In this document: piece after piece, positions 1 to 15,713 of the stretch
Layout: every line of letters starts with the position of its first letter
Numbering within the stretch: position 1 is the stretch's first letter
DNA from: Pseudomonas cichorii
GTDB taxonomy: Bacteria; Pseudomonadota; Gammaproteobacteria; Pseudomonadales; Pseudomonadaceae
NCBI RefSeq assembly: GCF_003700275.1
Contig: NZ_RBRE01000042.1
Coordinates: 149,794-213,793, forward strand
Direction: 5' to 3'
DNA: 64,000 bases
Made by a program: the position numbers and the translations under genes
Notes under the pieces: generated by a model
The model's database searches: none
What the model was told of the DNA's origin: nothing
What the model saw: the letters and a program-made list of their open reading frames with translations, nothing else

Positions 1-543
1 AAGACGCTGCAGCAGAATGCCTTGCGCCCTTACCTGATCGGCAGAACTGCCGCTGTGGACCTCTTCGAGGTGAACCAGGCGGCTGTCGCGGACATTGCCC
101 TTGCGGTCCAGCAAACGCCATTGTGCGTCGAGCACTGCAGGTTGCTTCGAGCCCGAATCCAGGCGAGTGATCGACAATACGACCTGAACATCAGGCGTGA
201 AGTTGGCGACCGCAGGTGCCAGCACGACTCGTTGGCTATCCAGCTTCCAGGCCAGTTGGCGCAGAAGAAGCTGGTCGATGTCCGAGGACAGGTTGCCAGC
301 CCAACGGCCATCCGGTGAAGCAGTCAACGTACCATCAGGTTGACGTTGCAGCAGGGTTTCACGTTGCAGGTAATCGGCAACCGAAACCGGACCCAGCAAA
401 ACTGCCAGTCCGGAACTCTGTTTCGGCTGACCGGGCTCACCACTATCGAGCTGATACAGCGCGGTCGGCTGATGCATGCTGCAACCAGCCAACCCTAAAA
501 CGCCCGTCATCAACAAGACAAAGGGAAGGCGTAGAAAATTCAT
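1..543 (-). CDS. PqiC/DUF330-like ABC transport auxiliary lipoprotein (3' end outside window)
   Basis: The reading frame is open from an ATG at 543 down to base 1 without a stop, so 181 residues are visible and the C-terminus lies beyond the window. The product begins MNFLRLPFVLLMTGVLGLAG followed by Cys, a classic lipoprotein signal with lipobox LAGC, so it should be lipidated and sorted to the outer membrane. The following LYQLDSG, LLGPVSVADYLQR and LLLRQLAWKLD stretches fit the PqiC/DUF330 family, periplasmic lipoproteins that work with MCE-domain (PqiB-like) lipid-transport systems. Its partner permease and MCE genes would be expected just outside the window, which I cannot see. It is separated from parC by about 180 bases and read in the same direction. 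The family call is by recognition, not a search. Confidence 0.72.
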   Translation of the reverse strand, partial: MNFLRLPFVLLMTGVLGLAGCSMHQPTALYQLDSGEPGQPKQSSGLAVLLGPVSVADYLQRETLLQRQPDGTLTASPDGRWAGNLSSDIDQLLLRQLAWKLDSQRVVLAPAVANFTPDVQVVLSITRLDSGSKQPAVLDAQWRLLDRKGNVRDSRLVHLEEVHSGSSADQVRAQGILLQRL

Positions 544-663
544 CGTCCCATCCAGGTGGCCGCCTCAGGCAGCCACAGTGTAGATACTTATCAGGCTCAT
601 GCAGGCACAGCGCCACGCAGAGACCCCAAGACACCATATCATCCGTGAATATTCGCCATGACT

Positions 664-708
664 CCAGCGATTATGCGTCGATCTTCGTTGCAAAACGAAG
701 ACCGCTGG
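664..708 (-). terminator. Stem-loop downstream of parC, possible terminator
   Basis: Just beyond the parC stop there is an inner 8-bp perfect stem (TCTTCGTT / AACGAAGA, 682-701) with a four-base GCAA loop. An outer CCAGCG / CGCTGG pairing lies at 664-669 and 703-708. It is placed where a transcript of the parE-parC group would end. No clear U-tract follows on the minus strand, so it may be a processing or stability hairpin and not an intrinsic terminator. Confidence 0.3.
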
Positions 709-724
709 CTCTAAATGAATATTC

Positions 725-6396
<5,672 letters not shown>

Positions 6397-6456
6397 TCAT
6401 CATCAATTGTTCATGGGGTTGATACGGACCGTGGCAGCGAGTGAGCGGATCGCCCG

Positions 6457-7044
6457 TTACTGCACTTTGAATCCGGCAAAACTCAACAATGCCGGCATCT
6501 GCTCGGCAAAGCCTTGATAACTGTGGTCGCCTCCGGCCTGGATACGCAGGGCGCAGGCACGGTAGAACGACTCGGCGCGTCGGTAGTCCAGGGTTTCATC
6601 TCCGGTCTGCAGCCATACCTGGATACGTTCCGGATCTCGGGGAGCAGGCACTTCAAGCGCCGCCAGTGCCGCGATGTGATCGTGGCTCAGTTCCCAGAGC
6701 TCACCTGTGTACAGGTTTTGCTGGGGGCCAAGGACACCATCGAACAACTGGTGCGGATTGACCGCCGGGTTGATCAGGATCGCTTTCAGGCCGTGCCGTT
6801 GCGCCAAATGAGTCGCATAGTAGCCGCCGAGCGAGCTGCCGACCAGCAAAGGCCGCCCAAGCGCCTGTATCGCGGACTCCAGTTGCTCCATGGCCTGGCG
6901 CGGATGGTGGTGCAATTCCGGCACACGCAATCGCTCGCCCAATCCCAATGAGTTCATCAGGGCAAGCAACTGACGGGCCTTGTATGACTGAGCCGAGCTG
7001 TTCAGGCCGTGAATGTACAGCAATGCTGGTGTGTCGCTGATCAA
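6457..7044 (-). CDS. yqiA: YqiA/YcfP-family alpha/beta-fold esterase
   Basis: A small alpha/beta hydrolase with the family opening LLYIHGLNSSAQSYKAR, the nucleophile elbow LLVGSSLGGYYATHLA (Ser in GSSLG), an Asp in LQTGDETLDYR and His in GGDHSYQGF, a complete Ser-Asp-His set. YqiA-type proteins hydrolyse short-chain esters; the physiological substrate is unknown. I place the start at a TTG (7044) because a GGGAGA ribosome-binding site lies six bases upstream and the family usually begins only a few residues before LLYIHG. A TTG at 7065 would lengthen it by seven residues, and no ATG is available. It lies 66 bases upstream of parE in the same direction, between cpdA and parE as in other pseudomonads. 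Confidence 0.86.
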   Translation of the reverse strand: MISDTPALLYIHGLNSSAQSYKARQLLALMNSLGLGERLRVPELHHHPRQAMEQLESAIQALGRPLLVGSSLGGYYATHLAQRHGLKAILINPAVNPHQLFDGVLGPQQNLYTGELWELSHDHIAALAALEVPAPRDPERIQVWLQTGDETLDYRRAESFYRACALRIQAGGDHSYQGFAEQMPALLSFAGFKVQ

Positions 7045-7133
7045 GCGGTCTCTCCCGGAGCCCAAAACAAAACCACGTAGTTTACAGGGATGAACGGCTC
7101 AAGGCCTCACTGGAATGCCTGGATCGACATCGA

Positions 7134-7940
7134 TCAATAGCCGGTGCCACCATAATCGACTTCAAATTTCAGGCCGACCACACGGGACACGCCGGTTTCG
7201 AGCCGTCCGTCATCATGCAGGCGCAGCCAGCGATAGCCCGGTGCGAGGCTATCGAGGGTGAAATCCACCTTGCCCGGCGCGAACTGGATACAAGTGGACG
7301 GCGAAGCCAGCAGGCGCACGCCGTTACGCGGCTGATCGAATTCCTGGTGCACATGCCCCCACAGCACGGCACTCACCTGTGGATAACGGTCCAGTACGGC
7401 GAACAGCGCATCGGCATTGCGCAGGCCAATGGGCGCCATCCAGTCACACCCGATCGGCACCGGATGGTGATGCAGGCACACCAGATGATGGCGATCGGGG
7501 GCTTCGCGCAGGGACTGCTCCAGCAATTGCAACTGCGAGTCCTGCAGGAAGCCGGGCACCGAGCCGGGAACAGCGGAATCCAGCAGCGTCACGCGCCATT
7601 GGCCAACATCCACCACAGACTCCAGCAGGTCGCTGTGCTGCGCGGCATGGGCCATTTGCGGCAGTTCGTCATGGTTGCCGGGCAACCAGCGCGCCGGGGC
7701 CGCGATCTGAGCGCTGAGCCGGGCAAAGGCCTGGTAAGACTCCACGCTGCCATCCTGGGAGATATCGCCGCTGGCAATCAGCAGGTCGACAGCCGATTGC
7801 TCGGCCAGCACCAGATCGACAACCTTTTCCAGGCTGTCCCGGGTATTCATGCCCAGCAACGTGCCGTCCGTCTCGGCGAACAGATGACTGTCGGACAGTT
7901 GCACCACTAAAACTGACGATGATCGGGATGCGCTCGGCAA
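7134..7940 (-). CDS. cpdA: 3',5'-cyclic-AMP phosphodiesterase
   Basis: CpdA hydrolyses cAMP and so tunes Vfr/CRP-dependent gene expression. The protein is a class III metallophosphoesterase with all five metal-ligand blocks visible: LSDSHLF, SGDISQDGS, LPGNHDE, CLHHHPVP and WGHVHQEFD. I take the TTG at 7940 as start (MPSASRSSSVLVVQLSDSH..., 268 residues), because CAGGAG lies seven bases upstream and the metal-binding core starts about 17 residues in, as usual. The open frame continues to 8021, but the extra 27 residues look like untranslated leader. The gene lies between the DUF1249 gene and yqiA in a row of minus-strand genes. Confidence 0.88.
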   Translation of the reverse strand: MPSASRSSSVLVVQLSDSHLFAETDGTLLGMNTRDSLEKVVDLVLAEQSAVDLLIASGDISQDGSVESYQAFARLSAQIAAPARWLPGNHDELPQMAHAAQHSDLLESVVDVGQWRVTLLDSAVPGSVPGFLQDSQLQLLEQSLREAPDRHHLVCLHHHPVPIGCDWMAPIGLRNADALFAVLDRYPQVSAVLWGHVHQEFDQPRNGVRLLASPSTCIQFAPGKVDFTLDSLAPGYRWLRLHDDGRLETGVSRVVGLKFEVDYGGTGY

Positions 7941-8042
7941 GGCCGTCTCCTGAGGCGAATTCAGCACGATTATGAGATGCGCAAAGGAGCAGGTAAATCC
8001 GCAAAGCGGGCCTGAGGTCACATTTGTGTATGCGGGGAGGTT

Positions 8043-8495
8043 TCAGCGTACCACTTCAAACTCATGGCCACAGGCTAGACAGTGGCTCAGCCACTCGCCC
8101 AGGAACAGATTGAGCTGGGCCTTTTCGTCCGGCTGGTGCATGTCGGCATTGGGATACGGGTAAATCCCCCGAAAACGCCGGGCATGCTCGGCGCCGATGA
8201 CTTCGGCCATCCGCGCATCGTGGTAGACCTGGACTTCGAGGCGCGGGACCGGCAGCCAGGGCAGACTGTGCTCCTGGCGAACCTGCAGGGTCGTGGTGTA
8301 CGGGCAGTCGAGCAGCACTTCGACGGCCAGCACACCGAGCATCTGCTCACCCTGGGTCATCGCCACCCGGCGCGAGCTTTTCTGGTTACGCATGTCGGGA
8401 AGCAGACGCATCAAGCGCGCGTAGTTGGCCTCGCACGCTGCCTGTAGCCCGGAAAGATCGACACGGTAGCGCTCGCGCAAGAGATTCACGACCAT
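8043..8495 (-). CDS. DUF1249 (YqiB-like) protein of unknown function
   Basis: About 150 residues starting MVVNLLRERYRVDLSGLQ, with the conserved CEANYARLMRLLPDM, LPRLEVQVYHDARMAEV-type and RFRGIYPYPNADMHQPDEKAQLN blocks of the DUF1249 family. No enzyme motif, signal peptide or membrane segment is visible, so it is probably cytoplasmic. The start chosen (ATG 8495) has an AAGGGGG stretch close upstream and overlaps the 3' end of nudF by ten bases. The frame opens at 8531, but the extra 12 residues are not typical. The stable position between nudF and cpdA suggests a functional link with nucleotide metabolism, but that is inference only. Confidence 0.82.
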   Translation of the reverse strand: MVVNLLRERYRVDLSGLQAACEANYARLMRLLPDMRNQKSSRRVAMTQGEQMLGVLAVEVLLDCPYTTTLQVRQEHSLPWLPVPRLEVQVYHDARMAEVIGAEHARRFRGIYPYPNADMHQPDEKAQLNLFLGEWLSHCLACGHEFEVVR

Positions 8496-9103
8496 AACCC
8501 CCTTATTTCCGTACGGTTCAACGCCAGCCATTGCAAGGCAATGATCGTTGCCGCATTCATGATTCGTCCGTCAGCCACAGCCTGCATTGCGTCGTCGAAC
8601 GACCAGACCGTCACGCGGATATCCTCGCCTTCGGACTCAAGCCCGTGCAGACCGCCCGCCCCCTGACTGTCGCACTGGCCCATGAACAGATGAACGAATT
8701 CGTCACTGCCACCGGGCGAAGGGAAGTATCTGGTTATCGGCCACAAGGCGCCGAAAACAAGTCCAGCTTCCTCTTCTGCTTCGCGATGAGCAACTTCTTC
8801 CGGCTGTTCGTCCTTGTCGATCAGGCCAGCCACCAGTTCGATCAGCCAGGGATTGCCACTTTTCTCAACGGCACCCACGCGAAACTGTTCGATCAGCACC
8901 ACTTCATCGCGTTTGGCGTCATAAGGCAGGACACACACCGCGTCATGGCGAACGAACAGTTCGCGGCTGAGTTCCTTGCCCATGCCACCGGCAAACAGCT
9001 CATGGCGCAGGTACAGCTTGTCGAGCTTGTAGAAACCCCGAAAGCAGCTTTCGCGCCGGGTAATCTCAAACGCCGTTGGCGTTGAACGGGTGTTCTGGGG
9101 CAT
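8486..9103 (-). CDS. nudF: ADP-ribose diphosphatase (Nudix hydrolase)
   Basis: NudF cleaves ADP-ribose to AMP and ribose-5-phosphate. The 205-residue protein shows the NudF N-terminal swapped domain (ESCFRGFYKLDKLYLRHELF), then ELVAGLIDKDEQPEEVAHRE continuing AEEEAGL, a canonical Nudix box (G-x5-E-x7-REAEEEAG). The DEFVHLFMGQCD segment typical of ADP-ribose pyrophosphatases follows. The length matches E. coli NudF. The start is the ATG at 9103. The 3' end overlaps the DUF1249 start, so the two are likely co-translated. The upstream 208 bases to the divergent lipoprotein gene should carry both promoters. Confidence 0.92.
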   Translation of the reverse strand: MPQNTRSTPTAFEITRRESCFRGFYKLDKLYLRHELFAGGMGKELSRELFVRHDAVCVLPYDAKRDEVVLIEQFRVGAVEKSGNPWLIELVAGLIDKDEQPEEVAHREAEEEAGLVFGALWPITRYFPSPGGSDEFVHLFMGQCDSQGAGGLHGLESEGEDIRVTVWSFDDAMQAVADGRIMNAATIIALQWLALNRTEIRGLWS

Positions 9104-9311
9104 AGGTTTCTCGCTTGCGGTGATCTTTGACTGCGGACCATCCTAACGCGCATCGATACCCGGATGCAGCCCCCCTGAAGATGCAGGGTAGACGGCCATG
9201 GCATAAAACACTTCTAATCCGCCAAGTGGCGAACCGAACACGTGGTTTGCAGTCCAAGCAGCCTGCATACGCACAACGCAACCGCCTCCATTGATACCGC
9301 CAAGGACCAAC

Positions 9312-10058
9312 ATGTCGTTATTGAGGATCACTTCGCTGGCTTGTCTGGGGCTGATACTGAGCGCCTGTCAAAGCCTCTTCACGCCCAACATGCGCGCACC
9401 GCTGCAAGTGCAGCGCGATGCTTCCGAGCTGATAAAGCCGGGCTGCACCAGCACCGATTGCCCGCTGGTGAATATCGACACCGTACACTTTCCCGACGAA
9501 CCAAGGCTGGACGCCATCGTCCAGAAAACCTTGCTGCAACTGACCCGCACGGACTCGAACGCACCGCTGCCAGCCTCGATCAAGGACTATCAGGAACAGT
9601 TTCTGAGCCGGGCCACGGGCCGCAACAGCAGCTATCTGCAAGCCAAAGTACGCGAGCAGCATGACGGTATCGTGGTGGTCGAGCTGTCGAGCTATCTGGA
9701 TACCGGCGGCGCCCACGGCAACCCCGGCCGAGCGTTCATCAACTATTCGCGCCAGCAGCAGAAAGTCCTGACCCTGGCCGACATGGTCGTACCGGGCAAG
9801 GAAAACGAGTTCTGGGAAAAGGCCGAACTGGCCCATCAGGCCTGGCTGGTTTCGACCAAGATGAATCAGGACAGCGAGTTCATGCAGACCTGGCCGTTCA
9901 AGCGCACGCCGAACATTGCCCTGACTTACGGCTCGGTGATCCTCAAGTATCCGGTGACCACCATTGCGCCCTACTCCATGGGCCACATTGAGCTGAAGAT
10001 TCCTTATCCACAGCTCAATGGCGTCATCAAACCGGAGCTGTTCCCCGGTCGCGGCTAA
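9312..10058 (+). CDS. RsiV-family (DUF3298/DUF4163) lipoprotein
   Basis: From the ATG at 9312 (AAGGA seven bases upstream) the 248-residue product begins MSLLRITSLACLGLILSAC, a lipoprotein signal with lipobox LSAC. The frame opens slightly earlier at 9291, but those residues lie before the ribosome-binding site. The rest contains VVELSSYLDTGGAHGNPGRA and an NYSRQQQKVLTLADMV stretch, then APYSMGHIELKIPYPQLNG. These are features of the DUF4163/DUF3298 (RsiV-like) fold seen in anti-sigma factors that bind lysozyme and in many outer-membrane lipoproteins. No sigma factor gene is adjacent, so an RsiV-like regulatory role is not supported here. It is convergent with thiC, with a REP hairpin between. 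Confidence 0.68.
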   Translation: MSLLRITSLACLGLILSACQSLFTPNMRAPLQVQRDASELIKPGCTSTDCPLVNIDTVHFPDEPRLDAIVQKTLLQLTRTDSNAPLPASIKDYQEQFLSRATGRNSSYLQAKVREQHDGIVVVELSSYLDTGGAHGNPGRAFINYSRQQQKVLTLADMVVPGKENEFWEKAELAHQAWLVSTKMNQDSEFMQTWPFKRTPNIALTYGSVILKYPVTTIAPYSMGHIELKIPYPQLNGVIKPELFPGRG

Positions 10059-10064
10059 TGCCCC

Positions 10065-10127
10065 CCCTGTAGGAGCGAATTCATTCGCGAATCAACGTTT
10101 TTCGCGAATAAATTCGCTCCTACAGGG
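10065..10127. repeat. REPIN (paired inverted REP repeats)
   Basis: Two 27-base arms, 10065-10091 and 10101-10127, are inverted copies differing at one base and carry the GTAGGAGCGAATTCATTCG-type REP core. They enclose a nine-base spacer. The element sits between the convergent lipoprotein and thiC stops. There it can fold into a strong hairpin and may also end transcription from both sides. The same core recurs at several other places in this window. Confidence 0.85.
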
Positions 10128-10132
10128 CTGAA

Positions 10133-12115
<1,983 letters not shown>

Positions 12116-12175
12116 TCATTTTTTGAACAATCGACCCCGGACGACACTCAAGAGGACTCGCCGGGAGACGAGAAA

Positions 12176-12266
12176 TCTTGTTCCCTACGCAGGCGCTAAC
12201 CTGATCAGGTTCAACGGGATCCGGTTTAACCGATCTCAGCCTCATAGCAAGGCACCCCGACAAGAA
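12176..12266 (-). ncRNA. TPP riboswitch (THI box) controlling thiC
   Basis: Read on the minus strand the segment contains the near-invariant THI-box blocks in order: GGGGTGCC, GGCTGAGATC, then CCGTTGAACCTGATCAGG and GCGCCTGCGTAGGGAAC. The closing P1 stem is visible as TCTTGT (complement of 12261-12266) pairing with ACAAGA (complement of 12176-12181). It lies in the thiC leader, about 150 bases before the thiC start. The remaining leader (12023-12175) must hold the expression platform. I see no strong terminator with a U-tract there, so control at translation initiation is more likely. Confidence 0.95.
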
Positions 12267-12426
12267 CGTCGCCAGTCTATGATGGGCAGCCCGGGAAACA
12301 CCAGTCTATTTATGCCGCCATCGATAAATGGCTAATGGCCGATTGTTGCAGTCAACAACTGGCTCTACACTCGCTAACCCGGTTTTGCATCAAACCGGCA
12401 TCATTACCATGAACAGGGACTGCCTC

Positions 12427-13866
12427 ATGCTGCGCAAACTTTCGTTGGTCATTGCCGTGTCATGTGCCTACAGCGTACAGACCTGGGCAGCGGATGCGCC
12501 GCTTCCGACCAAGACCGGACTGGTCAATGTCTACCAGCAGGCCGTGGACAATAACGCCGACCTGGCGGCAGCCCGTGCCGACTACGAAGCCCGCAAGGAA
12601 GTCGTGCCCCAGGCTCGCGCCGGTTTGCTGCCCAACCTGTCGGCCAACGCCCAGGCCAACAACACCCGGACCAGCATCGACCAGCCCAGCGCCACGACGA
12701 CGCGCAGCGGCACGGTCTATCAGGCAACCCTGAGCCAGCCGATCTTCCGCGCCGACCGCTGGTTCCAGTTGCAAGCCGCCGAAGCTGTCAACGAGCAGGC
12801 AGCCCTGGAGCTCTCGGCCACCGAGCAGAACCTGATCCTGGATTCGGCCCAGAGCTACTTCGCGGTATTGCGCGCCCAGGACAACCTGGCCTCGACCAAG
12901 GCCGAGGAAGCGGCCTTCAAGCGGCAGCTGGATCAGGCCAACGAGCGTTTCGATGTCGGCCTTTCCGACAAGACCGACGTCTTGCAGGCCCAGGCCAGCT
13001 ATGACACCGCCCGGGCCAACCGGATCATCGCCAAGCGTCAGGTAGACGATGCCTTTCAGGCGCTGGTAACCCTGACCAATCGCGAATACAACTCCATCGA
13101 GGGCATCGTCCACACCTTGCCGGTGCTGGCGCCGATCCCCAACGATGCCAAGGCCTGGGTGGATACCGCCGCCCAGCAGAACCTGAACCTGCTGGCCAGC
13201 AACTATGCGGTCAGCGCCGCCGAGGAAACCCTGCGCCAGCGCAAGGCCGGCCACGCACCGACTCTCGACGCCGTCGCCACCTACCAGCGCGGCGACAACG
13301 ATGCACTGGGTTTCAACAACCCCAACTACACGGGGCGCAACTTCAGCGGCGATGTCGAGCAGCGCAGTATTGGCGTGCAGTTGAATATCCCGATCTACAG
13401 TGGTGGCCTGACCAGCTCGCAGGTCCGTGAAGCCTATTCGCGCCTGACCCAGAGCGAGCAGCGCCGGGAAAGCCTGCGTCGCCAGGTCGTGGAAAACACC
13501 CGCAACCTGCATCGTGCGGTGAATACCGACGTGGAGCAGGTCCAGGCGCGCAAGCAATCGATCATTTCCAACCAGAGTGCGCTGGAAGCCACGGAAATCG
13601 GCTATCAGGTGGGCACGCGCAACATCGTCGATGTGCTCGATGCGCAACGTCAGCTCTATGCGTCGGTGCGCAACTACAACAACACCCGTTACGACTACAT
13701 CATCGACAACCTGCGCCTGAAACAGGCCGCCGGCACGCTGAACCCGGGAGATTTGCAGGACCTGTCACGCTACCTGAAGTCAGACTACAACCCGGACAAG
13801 GACTTCCTGCCACCGGATCTGGCAGCCGCCGCGCAGAAGAATTTCGAGAAGCCGGCACAGCGCTAA
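12427..13866 (+). CDS. tolC: TolC-family outer-membrane efflux channel
   Basis: From the ATG at 12427 (AGGGA about eight bases upstream) the 479-residue product starts with a signal peptide (MLRKLSLVIAVSCAYSVQTW, then AADAPL). It shows the duplicated TolC architecture: VYQQAVDNNADLAAARADYE, the ARAGLLPNLSANAQAN block, then in the second half NLNLLASNYAVSAAEETLRQ and QRSIGVQLNIPIYSGG. TolC proteins form trimeric outer-membrane ducts for tripartite efflux pumps and type I secretion. No inner-membrane pump or adaptor gene is adjacent, so it is probably a shared channel. The position beside thiC matches OpmH (PA4974) of P. aeruginosa as I recall. The frame extends upstream to 12328 but that part is leader. 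Confidence 0.9.
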   Translation: MLRKLSLVIAVSCAYSVQTWAADAPLPTKTGLVNVYQQAVDNNADLAAARADYEARKEVVPQARAGLLPNLSANAQANNTRTSIDQPSATTTRSGTVYQATLSQPIFRADRWFQLQAAEAVNEQAALELSATEQNLILDSAQSYFAVLRAQDNLASTKAEEAAFKRQLDQANERFDVGLSDKTDVLQAQASYDTARANRIIAKRQVDDAFQALVTLTNREYNSIEGIVHTLPVLAPIPNDAKAWVDTAAQQNLNLLASNYAVSAAEETLRQRKAGHAPTLDAVATYQRGDNDALGFNNPNYTGRNFSGDVEQRSIGVQLNIPIYSGGLTSSQVREAYSRLTQSEQRRESLRRQVVENTRNLHRAVNTDVEQVQARKQSIISNQSALEATEIGYQVGTRNIVDVLDAQRQLYASVRNYNNTRYDYIIDNLRLKQAAGTLNPGDLQDLSRYLKSDYNPDKDFLPPDLAAAAQKNFEKPAQR

Positions 13867-13883
13867 GCACACTGCACAAGTGG

Positions 13884-13922
13884 TGTGGGAGCGAATTCAT
13901 TCGCGAATGAATTCGCTCCACA
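13884..13922. repeat. Palindromic REP element
   Basis: A perfect 30-base palindrome (13889-13918) with core GAGCGAATTCATTCG and its reverse complement is flanked by TGTGG and CCACA. It lies between the convergent tolC and waaA stops and belongs to the same REP family as the elements at 10065 and 59288. The 59288 copy has an identical 30-base core. Confidence 0.85.
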
Positions 13923-13923
13923 T

Positions 13924-15195
13924 TCACAGATATTTGGCTATTCCATCCAGCAGACGCTGCAATGCACCCTGATTGGTCTTCATCACGCCAAGCCCGGCTT
14001 CGGCCATGGTGCGCGCCAGTTGTGGCTGATCGAAAAGCCGCTGTATCGCAACCGCCAAGCCGACCGAATCGCTCACTTCCTCCAGCGCCCCGGCTTTGCG
14101 CAACAGCGCGGCAATTTCCAGGAAGTTGAACAGGTGCGGACCGCTCAACACCGGCTTGGCCAGTGCGGCAGGCTCCAGCAGGTTATGCCCGCCATTGGGC
14201 ACCAGGCTGCCGCCAACGAAGGCATGGTCTGCCAGGGCATACAGAAACAGCAATTCACCCATGGTGTCGCCCAGCAATACCGACGTGTCCGGCGTTACTG
14301 CCTGCCCGGATGAGCGGCGCACGGTAGCGAAACCGGTCTGCTGACATAATCCGTACACACTGTCGAAGCGCTCGGGATGACGCGGCACCAGAATCAGCAA
14401 CGCCTCGGGGTGACTCACCAGGATCTGCCGATGAGCCGACAGCACGCTCTCGTCTTCACCGGCATGGGTACTGGCAGCGATCCACACCGGGCGCCGGGTG
14501 GTCTGCAATTGCTCACGCAACTGTGCAGCCCGCTCCAGCAGTTGCGGGTCGATGCTCAGGTCGAACTTGATCGAGCCGGTCACCGTCACGCATTCAGGTC
14601 GCGCACCCAGCTCAAGAAAGCGCTGGGCTTCAGCTTCGGTCTGTACCGCAAAGCCGCTCATTTGCGCCAGCATCGGCCGGGTCAGTCCGGCAAAACGGCC
14701 GTAGCCACGCGCCGAGCGCTCCGACAGCCGCGCGTTGGCGAGCATCACCGGAATCCCGCGCCTGGCGCACTGGTTAATGTGATTGGGCCATAACTCGGTT
14801 TCCATGATGATGCCGAGTCGGGGCTGGACATGATCGAGAAAGCGCCCTGCCGCCCACGGCAAATCATAAGGCAGGTAACAATGCTGGATGCGCGGCTCGC
14901 TGGCGAACAGCGCCTTGATCCGCTCCGAACCGGTTGGCGTCATGCAGGTCACAGTAATCGGCAATTGCGGATAAAGCGCCAGCAGCGCTCGAATCATCGG
15001 CGCGGCGGCGATGCTCTCGCCCACCGATACCGCATGCACCCAGATGCCGCCACGCTGCATCGCAGGCAAGCCAATAGCGAAACGCTCGCCGATGCGCTGG
15101 CGGTAGGCCGGAGCCTTGCGCGCCCGCAACCACAGCCGCAGGGCAACCAGCGGCAAGCCAAGATGAAACAGCAGGGTATAAAGAGTTCTATTCAT
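13924..15195 (-). CDS. waaA: 3-deoxy-D-manno-octulosonic-acid (Kdo) transferase
   Basis: WaaA adds Kdo residues from CMP-Kdo to lipid IVA at the inner membrane, the first core step of LPS. The 423-residue protein starts MNRTLYTLLFHLGLPLVALR, the N-terminal membrane-associated helix. It carries IWVHAVSVGESIAAAPMI, PITVTCMTPTGSERI and a C-terminal HAFVGGSLVPNGGHNLLEPA block that forms the CMP-Kdo site. I use the ATG at 15195; an ATG at 15216 would add seven residues that do not look conserved. The gene stands apart from the main core cluster and converges on tolC. Confidence 0.95.
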   Translation of the reverse strand: MNRTLYTLLFHLGLPLVALRLWLRARKAPAYRQRIGERFAIGLPAMQRGGIWVHAVSVGESIAAAPMIRALLALYPQLPITVTCMTPTGSERIKALFASEPRIQHCYLPYDLPWAAGRFLDHVQPRLGIIMETELWPNHINQCARRGIPVMLANARLSERSARGYGRFAGLTRPMLAQMSGFAVQTEAEAQRFLELGARPECVTVTGSIKFDLSIDPQLLERAAQLREQLQTTRRPVWIAASTHAGEDESVLSAHRQILVSHPEALLILVPRHPERFDSVYGLCQQTGFATVRRSSGQAVTPDTSVLLGDTMGELLFLYALADHAFVGGSLVPNGGHNLLEPAALAKPVLSGPHLFNFLEIAALLRKAGALEEVSDSVGLAVAIQRLFDQPQLARTMAEAGLGVMKTNQGALQRLLDGIAKYL

Positions 15196-15332
15196 GGGCG
15201 CGGAGTTTATCAGCACGTCTGCTCAAAGCCACGCTTACCTGCCGACGTGAATACATCAGGCCATGGCGCACCGGGATGCCATGGCCCGTAGCAAAGTCGC
15301 TAACATACGCAGCCTGAAAAAGGAGTAACACC

Positions 15333-15665
15333 ATGACTGCCTACTATCTGCTGGCCATCGCAATCTGCGCCGAAGTCATTGCCACCACATCCATGAAAGC
15401 AGTCAAGGGCCTGAGCACACCGCTGCCTCTGCTGCTGGTCATCGTCGGCTACGGGATTGCGTTCTGGATGCTGATCCTGGTGATGCGCACCATCCCGGTC
15501 GGCATTACCTACGCCATCTGGTCGGGCATGGGAATCGTCCTGGTGAGCATCGCGGCGTTCTTTATCTATGGGCAGAAACTGGATCTTCCCGCCTTGCTGG
15601 GCATGGGAATGATCGTGCTCGGCGTGGTGGTGATCCAGTTGTTCTCGAAAACCGCCGGGCATTGA
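15333..15665 (+). CDS. Small multidrug resistance (SMR/EmrE-type) transporter
   Basis: The 110-residue protein has four hydrophobic helices and the key membrane glutamate Glu14 in AIAICAEVIATTSMK, the site that exchanges protons for cationic drugs in EmrE. The GxxxG-like PVGITYAIWSGMGIVLVS segment in helix 3 and the final GMIVLGVVVIQLFS helix also match the family. SMR proteins work as dual-topology dimers exporting quaternary ammonium compounds. Some relatives export guanidinium or polyamines. The ATG at 15333 is preceded by AAAGGAG. It has its own leader and is followed 48 bases later by the oxidoreductase gene. Confidence 0.93.
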   Translation: MTAYYLLAIAICAEVIATTSMKAVKGLSTPLPLLLVIVGYGIAFWMLILVMRTIPVGITYAIWSGMGIVLVSIAAFFIYGQKLDLPALLGMGMIVLGVVVIQLFSKTAGH

Positions 15666-15713
15666 AAACACGATCCCCTATAATGGCCCATTCTTCACGC
15701 CACTGAGGTGTCC